Of a stretch of DNA of 64,000 nt, positions 49,642 through 59,001 are shown one piece after another. The notes under the pieces were generated by a model. It saw nothing but the letters and a program-made list of their open reading frames with translations, was not told where the DNA came from and ran no database searches. Location: the NCBI GenBank assembly GCA_944341895.1, contig CALVMB010000002.1, forward strand, positions 1 to 64,000, written 5' to 3'. Position 1 is the first letter of the stretch. Each line of letters opens with the position of its first letter. A program made the position numbers and the translations under genes. Source of the stretch: an uncultured Clostridia bacterium (GTDB taxonomy: Bacteria; Bacillota; Clostridia; Christensenellales; Borkfalkiaceae).

Positions 49642-52341
49642 ATGGACAGTCAACGACATAAGCCTTGGCACGCCCTGACCTACAAAGAGACGGAGCAGAT
49701 CCTGCACACGAGCGAAGAGGGCCTGAGCGACGCCGAGGCGGCAAAACGGCTTGCCGAATACGGCAAGAACGATCTGCGGCAGAAGCCGCCCAAGAGCGTC
49801 TGGAAGATGATCTGGGAACAACTCACCGACGTGATGGTCATCATCCTGCTCATCGCGGCGGCGTTCTCGCTCGTCATGTACTTCATCGAGGATGAAGGCC
49901 TTGCCGAGTGCATCGTCATCCTCGTCGTCATCGCGCTCAACGCGACCATCGGCGTCGTACAGGAAAAGAAAGCGGCAAACGCCCTCGAGGCGCTCAAAAA
50001 CATGACCGCTCCGTCCGCGCGCGTCATGCGCGAGGGGGAGGAGAGCGTCGTGCCCGCTTCCGAACTCGTTCCGGGCGACATCGTATACATCGAGGACGGC
50101 GCCATCGTCCCCGCCGACATCCGCATCATTCAGGATTCCAACCTGAAGGTGCAGGAAGCCGCGCTCACGGGCGAGAGCGTGCCCTCGGACAAAGACGGCG
50201 CCGCCGTGCTCGCCGAGGACGCGCCCATCGGCGACCGCGTGAACATGGCGTACAGTTCGTCCATCGTCATGTACGGCAACGCGACGGGCATCGTCGTGGG
50301 CACGGGCATGAATACCGAGGTGGGCAAGATCGCCGATATGCTCGACGAGCAGGACGATTTCGATACGCCCATGAAGCGCAAACTCAACTCCGTGGGCAAG
50401 ACGCTCAGCCTGGTCGGGCTCATCGTCTGCGTGCTCATCTTTGCGATCGGCATGATCCGCGACGGCTGGAGCGCCTGGATCAACTACGTGTTCATCGCCA
50501 TTTCGCTGGCGATCTCCATCATCCCCGAGGGCCTGCCCGCCACGTCCACCATCATCATGGCGCTGGGCGTGCAGCGCATGGCGAAAAAGAACGCGCTCGT
50601 CAAGAGCCTGCCCGCCGTCGAGACGCTGGGCAGCGCGTCCGTCGTCTGCTGCGACAAGACGGGCACGCTCACCCTCAACAAGATGACGGTCACCTGCGTC
50701 GCGGTGGGGGACGATTTCATCGAAGGCAAGCCAACGCCCGTAGACGAACTTTCCACAAAATACGGCGAGGAAGTGTACCGCGACCTGCTCTCCGCGTCCG
50801 CGCTGTGCGTGAACGCGACCAAGGACCCCGATAACCCCGGCAACGTGCTGGGCGACCCCACCGAGGGCGCGCTCGTGCTGCTTGCCGACCGCTTCGGCAT
50901 CGATTCGGAGGACTACGAGGACGCGCACCCGCGCCTGTTCGAACAGCCCTTCGATTCCGACCGCAAGCGCATGTCCGTCATCAGCGCCATGCCCGAGGGC
51001 AAGATCGCGTTCACCAAGGGCGCCGTGGACGAAATGCTCCCGCTGTGCACGAAATACCGCACGGCGGCGGGCGAACGCCCCATGACGGACGCCGACCGCG
51101 AACGCATTCTCGAACTTTGCAACCGCATGAGCGCGGACGCGCTGCGCGTGCTCGGCTTTGCGGTGCGCAAGGTCTCGGAAGTCCCCGCGGACGAAAATGC
51201 GGACGTCGAACAGGATATGACCTTTATCGGCGTGACGGGCATGATCGACCCGCCCCGCAAGGAAGTCATCAAGGCGGTGGAGACCTGCCACGAGGCGGGC
51301 ATCCGCGTCGTCATGATCACGGGCGACCATAAAGTCACCGCCATGGCGATCGCCAAACAACTGCACATCTTCCGCGAGGGCAACACCGTCATCTCCGGCC
51401 AGGAACTGGACGAAATGACGGACGAACAACTGGACGAGGCGGTCAAGACCTGCGTCGTGTTCGCGCGCGTTTCGCCTTCCGACAAACTGCGCATCATCCG
51501 TTCCCTGCGCCGCACCGGCGAAGTCGCCGCCATGACGGGGGACGGCGTCAACGATTCGCCCGCCCTCAAAGAGGCGGACATCGGCGTCGCGATGGGCATC
51601 ACGGGCACGGACGTCGCCAAAGACGCGGCGGACATGATTTTGCTCGACGACAACTTCACCACCATCGAATACGCCGTGCGCGAGGGCAGAAGGGTGTACC
51701 GCAATATCCAGAAGGTCATCCAGTTCCTCGTCGCGGGCAACATTTCCGAGATCCTCATTCTGCTGCTCGCCGTCGTGTTCGGCTGGGAAATGCCCATCCT
51801 CGCGGTGCACATCCTCTTGATCAATCTGGCGACCGACTCCCTGCCCGCGGTGGCGCTGGGCGTCGACCCCGCCGATTCCAACGTCATGCGGCAAAAGCCG
51901 GTGCGCAGCGGCACGCTGTTCGAGCGCGGCATGATCTACCGCATCGTCCTGCACGGGCTGTTCATCTCCGCCGCGGCGCTGTCCGCCTACTGGATCGGCA
52001 TGAAGGTGTACGCCAACCACGACGAGGCGATGACCATGACCTTCATCGTGCTGTCCGCCTCGCAACTGACGCATGCGCTCAACCAGCGTTCCAATTACGA
52101 CTCGGTGTTCAAGCCGGGGCAAGGGCACAACAAAGTGCTGTTCTACGCCCTTGCCGCGTCCGCCGCGATCGTCGCGCTGGTCGTGTTCGTGCCGCCGTTG
52201 TCGAGCTTGTTCAGCCTTACGGCGATCAGCTGGCGCGAATGGCTGGTCTGCCTCGGGCTTGCGCTCTTCCCGTTGTTTGCGGTCGAAGTGTCCAAGATAT
52301 TCATCCGCCTGTACCGCAAAAAGAAGGGCATGCGCGCCTGA
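49642..52341 (+). CDS. P-type Ca2+-type (P2) cation-transporting ATPase
   Basis: An 899-residue P-type ATPase of the SERCA/PMCA-like P2 group. Domains in order: N-terminal cation ATPase domain, M1-M2, actuator with ALTGESVP, M3-M4 with the ion-binding IIPEGLPA, phosphorylation site DKTGTLT (Asp338), nucleotide-binding domain with FTKGAVDEM, hinge MTGDGVNDSPALKEADIGVAMG, and M5-M10. Such pumps export Ca2+ and, in bacteria, sometimes Mn2+. The proposed Mn2+-responsive leader hints at manganese. The good GGAGGAGG (49615-49622) lies 19 bases from this ATG, further than normal, and no nearer start codon in frame is obvious. The downstream terminator closes a single-gene unit. Confidence 0.93.
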   Translation: MDSQRHKPWHALTYKETEQILHTSEEGLSDAEAAKRLAEYGKNDLRQKPPKSVWKMIWEQLTDVMVIILLIAAAFSLVMYFIEDEGLAECIVILVVIALNATIGVVQEKKAANALEALKNMTAPSARVMREGEESVVPASELVPGDIVYIEDGAIVPADIRIIQDSNLKVQEAALTGESVPSDKDGAAVLAEDAPIGDRVNMAYSSSIVMYGNATGIVVGTGMNTEVGKIADMLDEQDDFDTPMKRKLNSVGKTLSLVGLIVCVLIFAIGMIRDGWSAWINYVFIAISLAISIIPEGLPATSTIIMALGVQRMAKKNALVKSLPAVETLGSASVVCCDKTGTLTLNKMTVTCVAVGDDFIEGKPTPVDELSTKYGEEVYRDLLSASALCVNATKDPDNPGNVLGDPTEGALVLLADRFGIDSEDYEDAHPRLFEQPFDSDRKRMSVISAMPEGKIAFTKGAVDEMLPLCTKYRTAAGERPMTDADRERILELCNRMSADALRVLGFAVRKVSEVPADENADVEQDMTFIGVTGMIDPPRKEVIKAVETCHEAGIRVVMITGDHKVTAMAIAKQLHIFREGNTVISGQELDEMTDEQLDEAVKTCVVFARVSPSDKLRIIRSLRRTGEVAAMTGDGVNDSPALKEADIGVAMGITGTDVAKDAADMILLDDNFTTIEYAVREGRRVYRNIQKVIQFLVAGNISEILILLLAVVFGWEMPILAVHILLINLATDSLPAVALGVDPADSNVMRQKPVRSGTLFERGMIYRIVLHGLFISAAALSAYWIGMKVYANHDEAMTMTFIVLSASQLTHALNQRSNYDSVFKPGQGHNKVLFYALAASAAIVALVVFVPPLSSLFSLTAISWREWLVCLGLALFPLFAVEVSKIFIRLYRKKKGMRA

Positions 52342-52379
52342 GCGGAGGCAGGCTTTGCAACGCATCGCATCAAACGGAC

Positions 52380-52409
52380 GGGCGGCTCCTTTGCAGGGGC
52401 CGCCCTTTT
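52380..52409 (+). terminator. Terminator after the P-type ATPase
   Basis: 10-bp stem (52380-52389 with 52396-52405, one wobble), loop TTTGCA, then TTTT. Confidence 0.88.
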
Positions 52410-52548
52410 GCGTGTCTTTCTGTTCAAAGACGGGATGCCCGTTCGCGGCTGTGTTTTTGCGCCGCAGGCGGACAAAATCGGGCACCTGCATGGGTGAACG
52501 TATCGCTGTGCCGCAAAAAAAATTCCGCAATAAATTTTTGTTCATCTA

Positions 52549-52577
52549 TTGATTTTTCGGGAAATCCTCTTTATAAT
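52549..52577 (+). promoter_or_regulatory. SigA promoter of the arabinose operon
   Basis: TTGATT 52549-52554, 17-base spacer, TATAAT 52572-52577. No AraR gene is in the window and no clear operator was identified. Confidence 0.88.
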
Positions 52578-52613
52578 AGGGTTTAAGAATACTATGAGGG
52601 CAGGGGTCAATTT

Positions 52614-54212
52614 ATGGCAAACAACATCAAGCAACTCATCGAATCGGGCAAGACCGCGCTCGGCATCGAGTTCGGTTCCACGCGCATCAAGGCGATCCTG
52701 GTGGACGAAAACAACGTTCCCATCGCATCGGGTGCGCACGACTGGGAAAACCGTTACGAAAACGGCATCTGGACGTACACTTTGCAGGATATCCGCGAGG
52801 GCTTGCAGAATTGTTATGCGAGAATGGCGGCGGACGTGAAGGAGCGGTACGGCGCCACGCTGACTGCCATCGGCGCCATCGGCGTTTCGGCAATGATGCA
52901 CGGATATATGGTGTTCGACAAAAACGACGCACTGCTCGTTCCGTTCCGCACCTGGCGCAACAACAACGCCGCGCCCGCCGCGGAAGTGCTGACCGAACTG
53001 TTCAACTACCACATCCCCGCGCGCTGGTCGGTTGCGCACCTGTACCAGGCCATCCTCAACGGTGAAGAACACGTCAAAGACATCGCGTTCCAGACCACGC
53101 TCGAAGGGTATGTGCACTGGATGCTCACGGGCAAAAAGGTCATCGGCATCGGCGAAGCGTCGGGCATGTTCCCCGTCGATATCAAAACGGGCAAGTACAA
53201 CGCCAAGATGCTCAGACAGTTCGACGATCTCATTGCGGACAAGGGTCTGCCGTTCAAGATCGAGGACATCCTGCCCGGGATCCTGGTCGCGGGCGAAGAG
53301 GCGGGCAGGCTGACCGAAGCGGGCGCGAAGTTCCTCGACCCGACGGGAAAACTCAAAGCGGGCGTGCCTTGCTGTCCGCCCGAAGGGGATGCCGGCACGG
53401 GCATGGTCGCCACCAATTCCATCAAAAAACGCACGGGCAACGTTTCGGCGGGCACGTCGGTGTTTGCCATGATCGTGCTGGAAAAGGAACTTTCCAAGGC
53501 GTATCCCGAGATCGACCTCGTCACCACGCCCGTCGGCGACCTCGTCGGTATGGTGCACTGCAACAACTGCACCTCCGACCTCAACGCGTGGGTGGATCTG
53601 TTCGGCGAGTTTGCGCGCCTGTCCGGGCGCGAGATCGCCAAGCCCGACCTCTACAACATGCTCTATTTCGAATCGGAGAAAGGGGACAAGGATTGCGGCG
53701 GATTGCTCGCCTACAACTATGTTTCCAACGAACACATCACGCAGGTGGAAGAGGGCAGGCCGCTGTTCGTGCGCACCTCCGAAAGCAAGTTCAGCCTCGC
53801 CAACTTCATGCGCGCAAACCTGTTTGCGGCGCTGGGAGCGCTGAAAGTCGGGTGCGACATCATGCTCAAAGTGGAAGGAGTCAAACTGGATGCGATCACC
53901 GGGCATGGAGGGCTGTTCAAGACCGAGCGCGTCGGGCAGAGTTATCTCGCCGCGGCGATCGGCGCGCCCGTCACCGTCATGAAGACGGCGGGCGAGGGCG
54001 GCGCATGGGGCATCGCCATTTTGGCGAACTATGTCATTACCAAGGAAAAGGGCGAAACGCTGGAAGCGTATCTTGACAACAAGGTGTTTGCGGGGCAGGA
54101 GGGCACCACGCTCGCGCCCGATCCCGCGGACGTGGCGGGGTTCGAAGCGTTCGCCGCGCGGTACGTGGATGGGCTCCCCATCGTGCGCAAAGCCGTGGAG
54201 TGCATCAAGTAA
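52614..54212 (+). CDS. FGGY-family L-ribulokinase (xylulokinase-like type)
   Basis: A 532-residue sugar kinase with the ATP-binding N-lobe signature [16 protein letters not shown] and the C-lobe [24 protein letters not shown]. It lies directly before araD and upstream of araA, so it must be the kinase that turns L-ribulose into L-ribulose-5-phosphate. It does not resemble the classical E. coli/Bacillus AraB closely. It is closer to the alternative ribulokinase (AraK) described from Clostridium acetobutylicum, which is related to xylulokinases. The ATG is preceded by GAGGGCAGGGG. Substrate is deduced from the operon. Confidence 0.87.
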   Translation: MANNIKQLIESGKTALGIEFGSTRIKAILVDENNVPIASGAHDWENRYENGIWTYTLQDIREGLQNCYARMAADVKERYGATLTAIGAIGVSAMMHGYMVFDKNDALLVPFRTWRNNNAAPAAEVLTELFNYHIPARWSVAHLYQAILNGEEHVKDIAFQTTLEGYVHWMLTGKKVIGIGEASGMFPVDIKTGKYNAKMLRQFDDLIADKGLPFKIEDILPGILVAGEEAGRLTEAGAKFLDPTGKLKAGVPCCPPEGDAGTGMVATNSIKKRTGNVSAGTSVFAMIVLEKELSKAYPEIDLVTTPVGDLVGMVHCNNCTSDLNAWVDLFGEFARLSGREIAKPDLYNMLYFESEKGDKDCGGLLAYNYVSNEHITQVEEGRPLFVRTSESKFSLANFMRANLFAALGALKVGCDIMLKVEGVKLDAITGHGGLFKTERVGQSYLAAAIGAPVTVMKTAGEGGAWGIAILANYVITKEKGETLEAYLDNKVFAGQEGTTLAPDPADVAGFEAFAARYVDGLPIVRKAVECIK

Positions 54213-54260
54213 GCCTCCGCATATCCGTATAAAAATCTATCGTAAGGAGATTTCAGTCGT

Positions 54261-54962
54261 ATGTTGGAAGAACTCAAACAAAAAGTCCTGCAAGCCAATC
54301 TCGACCTCGTCAAACACAAACTCGTGCTGTTCACCTGGGGCAACGTCAGCGAGATCGACCGCAAGAGCGGGCTGGTCGTCATCAAACCCAGCGGCGTTTC
54401 CTATGACGACATGACGGCGGACGACATGGTCGTCGTCGATCTCGACGGCAAGGTCGTGGACGGCAAACTGCGTCCGTCCAGCGATACTCCCACGCACATC
54501 GAATTCTACAAGGCATTCCCCGACGTGGGCGGCGTCACGCACACCCATTCCACCTTTGCCACGGCATGGGCGCAGGCGGGCAGGGATATCCCGTTCTACG
54601 GTACCACGCACGCCGATTATTTCTACGGCGACATCCCCTGCGCGCGTTCGCTCACGCAGGAGGAGATCGAAGGGGAGTACGAAAAGAACACCGGTCTCGT
54701 CATCATCGAGCGCTTCAAAAAGGACAACATCAAGCCGCTCGAAGTGCCTGGCGTGCTCATCAAGAGCCACGGCGTGTTCTCCTTCGGCAAGGATGCCGAC
54801 GGCTCCGTCTATAACGCGACGGTCATGGAAGAAGTTGCCAAGATGGCATTCATCACCGAACAGGTCAACCCGCAGGTCAAGCGTGCGGACAAGTTCATGA
54901 TGGATAAGCATTATCTGCGCAAGCACGGCAAGAACGCCTACTACGGGCAAAACCGCGGATAG
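54261..54962 (+). CDS. araD: L-ribulose-5-phosphate 4-epimerase
   Basis: A 233-residue class II aldolase-fold epimerase giving D-xylulose-5-phosphate, which enters the pentose phosphate pathway. [20 protein letters not shown] binds phosphate; His94 and His96 in [11 protein letters not shown] are zinc ligands, with a third His in the [16 protein letters not shown] segment ([11 protein letters not shown] here). Normal length. TAAGGAGA lies before the ATG. It is the second gene of the arabinose operon, 48 bases after the kinase. Confidence 0.96.
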   Translation: MLEELKQKVLQANLDLVKHKLVLFTWGNVSEIDRKSGLVVIKPSGVSYDDMTADDMVVVDLDGKVVDGKLRPSSDTPTHIEFYKAFPDVGGVTHTHSTFATAWAQAGRDIPFYGTTHADYFYGDIPCARSLTQEEIEGEYEKNTGLVIIERFKKDNIKPLEVPGVLIKSHGVFSFGKDADGSVYNATVMEEVAKMAFITEQVNPQVKRADKFMMDKHYLRKHGKNAYYGQNRG

Positions 54963-55340
54963 CGGCACACCTCGCGGCGTTTCCGCGGCGTTCGCGCTTC
55001 GGTCACGTACGTCTGTGTACGCTCCCTCGCGCTTGCCTCGCAACCCCGCGATCTGCACCGCTCTGCACGGTTTTGCACTGCTTTCCCGTGCAAGGCGAAG
55101 TCGGCACACAAAACATTTTGTGCTGACAAAATGTTTTGTCGTGAGCGGAGGGCTCTGCCCTCTGTCCGCGATAAAGAGGGCACGCCTTTTTCAAAATCGC
55201 GGACATTCACCCGCTGAGGTCGCAGGGGTGCGACAAATCGGGTGCGCTCCGCGAAAAGTGTGATTTTCGCTCGCGCAGTTGTGTATCGGAGCGATTTTGT
55301 CGGCATACTGTTCAAAGGGCGCATGCAATGCGCATCAATC
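54963..55340. repeat. Hairpin-rich spacer between araD and araA, candidate interspersed repeat
   Basis: About 400 non-coding bases packed with inverted repeats: CGTAC/GTACG around 55010, GCACGG/CCGTGC around 55066-55093, the 14-bp hairpin at 55108-55139, GAGGGC/GCCCTC at 55148-55162, GTCCGCGAT/ATCGCGGAC (55164-55172 with 55196-55204) and GCGAAAA/TTTTCGC (55251-55257 with 55264-55270). No open frame or promoter here is convincing. The base texture differs from the neighbouring genes. It could be a MITE- or REP-like element inserted in the operon, or a processing/attenuation region. Confidence 0.5.
55108..55139. repeat. Perfect 14-bp inverted repeat with GCTG loop
   Basis: ACAAAACATTTTGT (55108-55121), loop GCTG, then its exact reverse complement (55126-55139). 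Each arm is itself nearly palindromic, so it can also form two smaller structures or bind a dimeric protein. Confidence 0.9.
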
Positions 55341-55365
55341 AAAAAACTTTGTGAGGTAAAATAAA

Positions 55366-56823
55366 ATGAAAGAAAAAGTTGTATACTGGATCACCGGTTC
55401 CCAGACGCTGTACGGGGCGGACGTGCTCGAACACGTCGCGCAGCACTCCGAAGAGATGGCAAAATACGTCGATTCGAAGATGCCCGTCACCGTCAAATAC
55501 CTGACCACCTGCAAGAGTTCGGACGAGATCGAAGCCGCCGTCGCCAAAGTCAACGCGGACGACGACTGCATCGGCATCATCACCTGGTGCCACACTTTTT
55601 CGCCCGCCAAAATGTGGATCCGCGGTTTCAAAAAACTGCAAAAGCCCATGTGCCACTTCGCGACGCAGTACAACGAGAAACTGCCGTACGACACCATCGA
55701 CATGGACTTCATGAACGAGAACCAGGCGGCGCACGGCGACCGTGAGTTCGGCTACATCGTGGCGCGCCTGCGCATGGACAACAAAGTTGTCGTCGGCTAC
55801 TACAAGGACGAGGCGGCGCTCAAAGAGATCGCCGACTGGTGCAAAGTCGCGGCGGGGTATTCCTTCTCCAAAAAGGTAAAAGTGTGCCGCTTCTCCGACA
55901 ACATGCGCGACGTCGCCGTCACCGAAGGCGACAAGGTGGAAGCGCACATCGATTTCGGCTGGCAGGTGGACTACTATCCCATCGGCGATCTCGTCAAATA
56001 CATCGAAAAAGTCACCGATCAGGAAGTGGACGCCCTCATGGCGGAGTACGGCAAAAAGTACGTCATGAAGACCGACCGCATCGACGTCGTGCGCGAACAG
56101 GCGAAGTACGAGATCGCGATCGACAGATTCTGCAAGGAAAAGGGCGGCTACATCGGCGTGGTCGACCACTTCGGCGCGCTGCACGGGCTCAATCAACTGC
56201 CCGGACTCGCCATCCAGGACCTGCAGAGCAAGGGCTACGGCTTCGGCGCGGAAGGCGACTGGAAGATCGCGGCGCTCGGCGCCGTCATGCAGTACATGGC
56301 GGGGCAGAAGGGCACCGGTCTCATGGAAGACTACACCTATGACCTCGCCGACGGGCTCTGCCTCGGCGCGCACATGCTCGAAGTTTCGCCGCAGTTCGCC
56401 GCGACCAAACCCGAGATCCAGGTGCATCCTCTGGGCATCGGCGGCAAGTCCGATCCCGCCCGCCTCGTGTTTGAAGGCATTTCCGCACCCGAAGCGATCG
56501 CCGTTTCCATGATCGACATGGGCGACCGCATGCGCCTCATCGTGCAGAAGATCGAACTGGTCAAATACCCGCACAAGATGCCCAACCTGCCTGTCGGCGG
56601 GCTGATGTGGAAATACAAGCCCAACTTCAAGGAAGGCGTTGCGGCGTGGATCTATGCGGGCGGCGCGCACCACACCGTCGTCTCCTCCGTCGTCACCGCG
56701 CAGCAGATGGTCGACCTCGGCAACATGTGGGGCATCGAAGTGGTGCTCATCGACGAGAACACCAAGATCGAGCAGTTCAAGAAAGATCTCGCGATGTCCG
56801 ACATCATCTGGAAAAACAAATAA
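55366..56823 (+). CDS. araA: L-arabinose isomerase
   Basis: A 485-residue metal-dependent isomerase converting L-arabinose to L-ribulose. The sequence follows the family from WITGSQTLYG at the N terminus through WCHTFSPAKMWI, FGAEGDWKIAAL, MEDYTYDL (metal-binding Glu) and HMLEVSP (His) to AGGAHHTVVSS near the C terminus. GAGGT precedes the ATG. It lies 403 bases after araD, separated by the hairpin-rich spacer, and is followed by two glycosidase genes, so arabinose release and catabolism are joined. Confidence 0.97.
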   Translation: MKEKVVYWITGSQTLYGADVLEHVAQHSEEMAKYVDSKMPVTVKYLTTCKSSDEIEAAVAKVNADDDCIGIITWCHTFSPAKMWIRGFKKLQKPMCHFATQYNEKLPYDTIDMDFMNENQAAHGDREFGYIVARLRMDNKVVVGYYKDEAALKEIADWCKVAAGYSFSKKVKVCRFSDNMRDVAVTEGDKVEAHIDFGWQVDYYPIGDLVKYIEKVTDQEVDALMAEYGKKYVMKTDRIDVVREQAKYEIAIDRFCKEKGGYIGVVDHFGALHGLNQLPGLAIQDLQSKGYGFGAEGDWKIAALGAVMQYMAGQKGTGLMEDYTYDLADGLCLGAHMLEVSPQFAATKPEIQVHPLGIGGKSDPARLVFEGISAPEAIAVSMIDMGDRMRLIVQKIELVKYPHKMPNLPVGGLMWKYKPNFKEGVAAWIYAGGAHHTVVSSVVTAQQMVDLGNMWGIEVVLIDENTKIEQFKKDLAMSDIIWKNK

Positions 56824-56843
56824 TCCCGCACATGACATGACCG

Positions 56844-56880
56844 AAGGCGGCATTGCACGGCAACGCCGCCTTTCGTTTGT
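56844..56880 (+). terminator. Intercistronic hairpin after araA
   Basis: Stem of 12-13 bp with one mismatch (about 56844-56855 with 56861-56872), loop CACGG, followed by TCGTTTGT. May reduce transcription into the glycosidase genes rather than end it. Confidence 0.6.
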
Positions 56881-56916
56881 GCCGTTCGCCGCGTTGCGGC
56901 GGCAAAAGGAAGCACT

Positions 56917-58971
56917 ATGCTGTATCGGAAATATCTGTTCGGCGACACCGCCGTATATTACACGCAGGGCGGCGAACTCGGCGCGGGGCTGATGCTCTTT
57001 CCCGCGTCCGTCAAGGTGGAGGACGCCGACGCGCTTTCGCCCGACGCGATGGTGCAGGTTTCCCTGCGCGGCGCGCGCAACCTCGTCGACTACACGCAGG
57101 GCGTGACCATGCGCAACATGGCGAGCGTGCCCGCGCACATCCTCGCGCAGACCGCCTCGGCGAGCGGCGTCGTCACCCTGCTTTCGGACGGGCAGGGCAA
57201 CGAATACGAACACACCCTCGAATACGACGCGGAAACGGGCGTCTTTTCGGTGTGCGCGGAATACCGCAACAAAAGCGGAAAAACGCAGGTTTTGGAAAGC
57301 CTGCAATCTTTTTCGGTTTCAGGCATCTTCATCCCGCAAAACGCCGCGCTTTCGGACGCGGGGCTGCGCCTCGTGCGCATGACCAGCGCGTGGAGCCGTG
57401 AGTGCCGTATGAAGGAGGACGAGTTCTGCGCCCTCGGCATGGACATGAGTTGGGCGCGCTACGGCGTCAAGGTCGAGCGTTTCGGGCAGGTCGGTTCCAT
57501 GCCCAACCGCGGCTATTATCCCTTTGCGGCGATCGCGGGCGGCGGCTGTATCTGGGCGGCGACGCTCGAAGCGCCGTACAGTTGGCAGATGGAACTGTAC
57601 AAGGAAAAGGAGACCTGCGCCCTCTCGGGCGGGCTTGCCGACCGCGAGTTCGGGCATTGGTCCAAGGAGATCCCTGCGGGCGCCTCGTTCCGCACCCACC
57701 GCGCCTATCTGCGCGTGGCGGCGCACGAAAACGTGCTCGCCGTGTGCAACGATTTCGTGCGGTTCCAGGACAACCGCCTGCAAGTTCCCGCGAGCGAAGA
57801 GGACATGCCCGTGCTGTTCAACGAATATTGCACCACCTGGGGCGTGCCGAGCGAGGAGAACATCCGCGCCATTCTGGACAGCATTGCGGGCATCCCGTTC
57901 GGCATCTTCGTCGTCGACTGCGGCTGGTACAAGCCGGACGACTGCGGCTGGTGCAACGCGACGGGGGACTGGGAACAGAACAAAGAACTCTTCCCGCACG
58001 GCATACGGGCGGTGGCGGATGCCATCCGCGAACGCGGCATGCGCGCGGGGCTGTGGTACGAATTCGAAGTGGCGGGCAGGGACAGCAAGGCGTTTGCAAA
58101 GACGGACATGCTCCTCAGCCGCGACGGCGTGCCGCTCACCGGTAAGAACCGCCGCTTTTTCGATCTGCGCAAACCCGCCGTGCAGGCGTATATTCAGAAA
58201 AAGATGTGCGATTTTCTGCACGAAAACGGGTTCGGATACATCAAGATCGATTACAACGACAACATCGGCATGGGCTGCGACGGCGCGGAGAGCGTGGGCG
58301 AAGGCGGGCGGCAGATCGCCGAAGAGAGCCTCGCCTGGCTGGAAAAACTGCGCGAGGCGGTCCCCGGCATCGTCATCGAAAACTGCTCGTCGGGCGGCAG
58401 CCGCATCGAGCCGCTGCGCATGAGCCGCGTCTCCATGTGCAGTTTTTCGGACGCGCACGAATGCCGCGAGATCCCTCTGGTCGCGGCGAACGTCTCGCGC
58501 GTCATCCCCGCGCGCCAGAGCCAGATCTGGGCGGTCATCCGCAAGGAGGATACCGTCGACCGCATCGTCTGGTCGATGACGGCGGCGATGTTCGGGCGTA
58601 TCTGCGTTTCGGGCGACGTGCATAAGATCGACGGCGCGCAGAAGGCGAAGATCCGCGAAGGCGTGGAATTTTACAACGTCGTCAAGGACATCGTGCGCGA
58701 CGGTGACATCGCATTTTTGCACTGCGGCGTGCGCTATTACCGCGACCCGAAAGGGAGCCAGATCTATCAGAAGGTCTCGCGCGACGGGCGGCGCATGCTC
58801 GTGCTCGCCCACTGCTTCGAGCGCCCCTTCGAGATCCCCGAATGCGACGTGCGCGGGTATAAACTCATCGCGTCGTATGCTTCGCTCGAGTACGAAGTCG
58901 CGGGCGGTTCGCTCGTGCTGCGCCCCGCGGCAGAGTACCAGAGCGGCGCGTTCCTGTTCGAAAAAGAATAA
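56917..58971 (+). CDS. GH36-type alpha-galactosidase-like glycosidase
   Basis: A 684-residue enzyme with an N-terminal beta-sandwich domain and a TIM barrel typical of family 36. The nucleophile is Asp445 in YIKIDYN, the acid/base Asp512 in FSDAHE, and the VIENCSSGGSRIEP motif that binds the substrate in GH36 alpha-galactosidases is present. The family usually removes alpha-1,6-galactose from galacto-oligosaccharides or galactomannan; KIDYN instead of the common KWDMNR suggests a subgroup with different specificity. No signal peptide, so it acts in the cytoplasm. AAGGAAG precedes the ATG. Position between araA and a GH127 enzyme suggests action on arabinose- or galactose-decorated side chains. 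Confidence 0.85.
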   Translation: MLYRKYLFGDTAVYYTQGGELGAGLMLFPASVKVEDADALSPDAMVQVSLRGARNLVDYTQGVTMRNMASVPAHILAQTASASGVVTLLSDGQGNEYEHTLEYDAETGVFSVCAEYRNKSGKTQVLESLQSFSVSGIFIPQNAALSDAGLRLVRMTSAWSRECRMKEDEFCALGMDMSWARYGVKVERFGQVGSMPNRGYYPFAAIAGGGCIWAATLEAPYSWQMELYKEKETCALSGGLADREFGHWSKEIPAGASFRTHRAYLRVAAHENVLAVCNDFVRFQDNRLQVPASEEDMPVLFNEYCTTWGVPSEENIRAILDSIAGIPFGIFVVDCGWYKPDDCGWCNATGDWEQNKELFPHGIRAVADAIRERGMRAGLWYEFEVAGRDSKAFAKTDMLLSRDGVPLTGKNRRFFDLRKPAVQAYIQKKMCDFLHENGFGYIKIDYNDNIGMGCDGAESVGEGGRQIAEESLAWLEKLREAVPGIVIENCSSGGSRIEPLRMSRVSMCSFSDAHECREIPLVAANVSRVIPARQSQIWAVIRKEDTVDRIVWSMTAAMFGRICVSGDVHKIDGAQKAKIREGVEFYNVVKDIVRDGDIAFLHCGVRYYRDPKGSQIYQKVSRDGRRMLVLAHCFERPFEIPECDVRGYKLIASYASLEYEVAGGSLVLRPAAEYQSGAFLFEKE

Positions 58972-59001
58972 CAGCCGAAATTGCGACAAAGGAGAAATAC
59001 C

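Noticed and set aside
49582..52545. Minus-strand frame of 987 codons opposite the P-type ATPase
   Set aside because: Antisense shadow of a certain ATPase gene.
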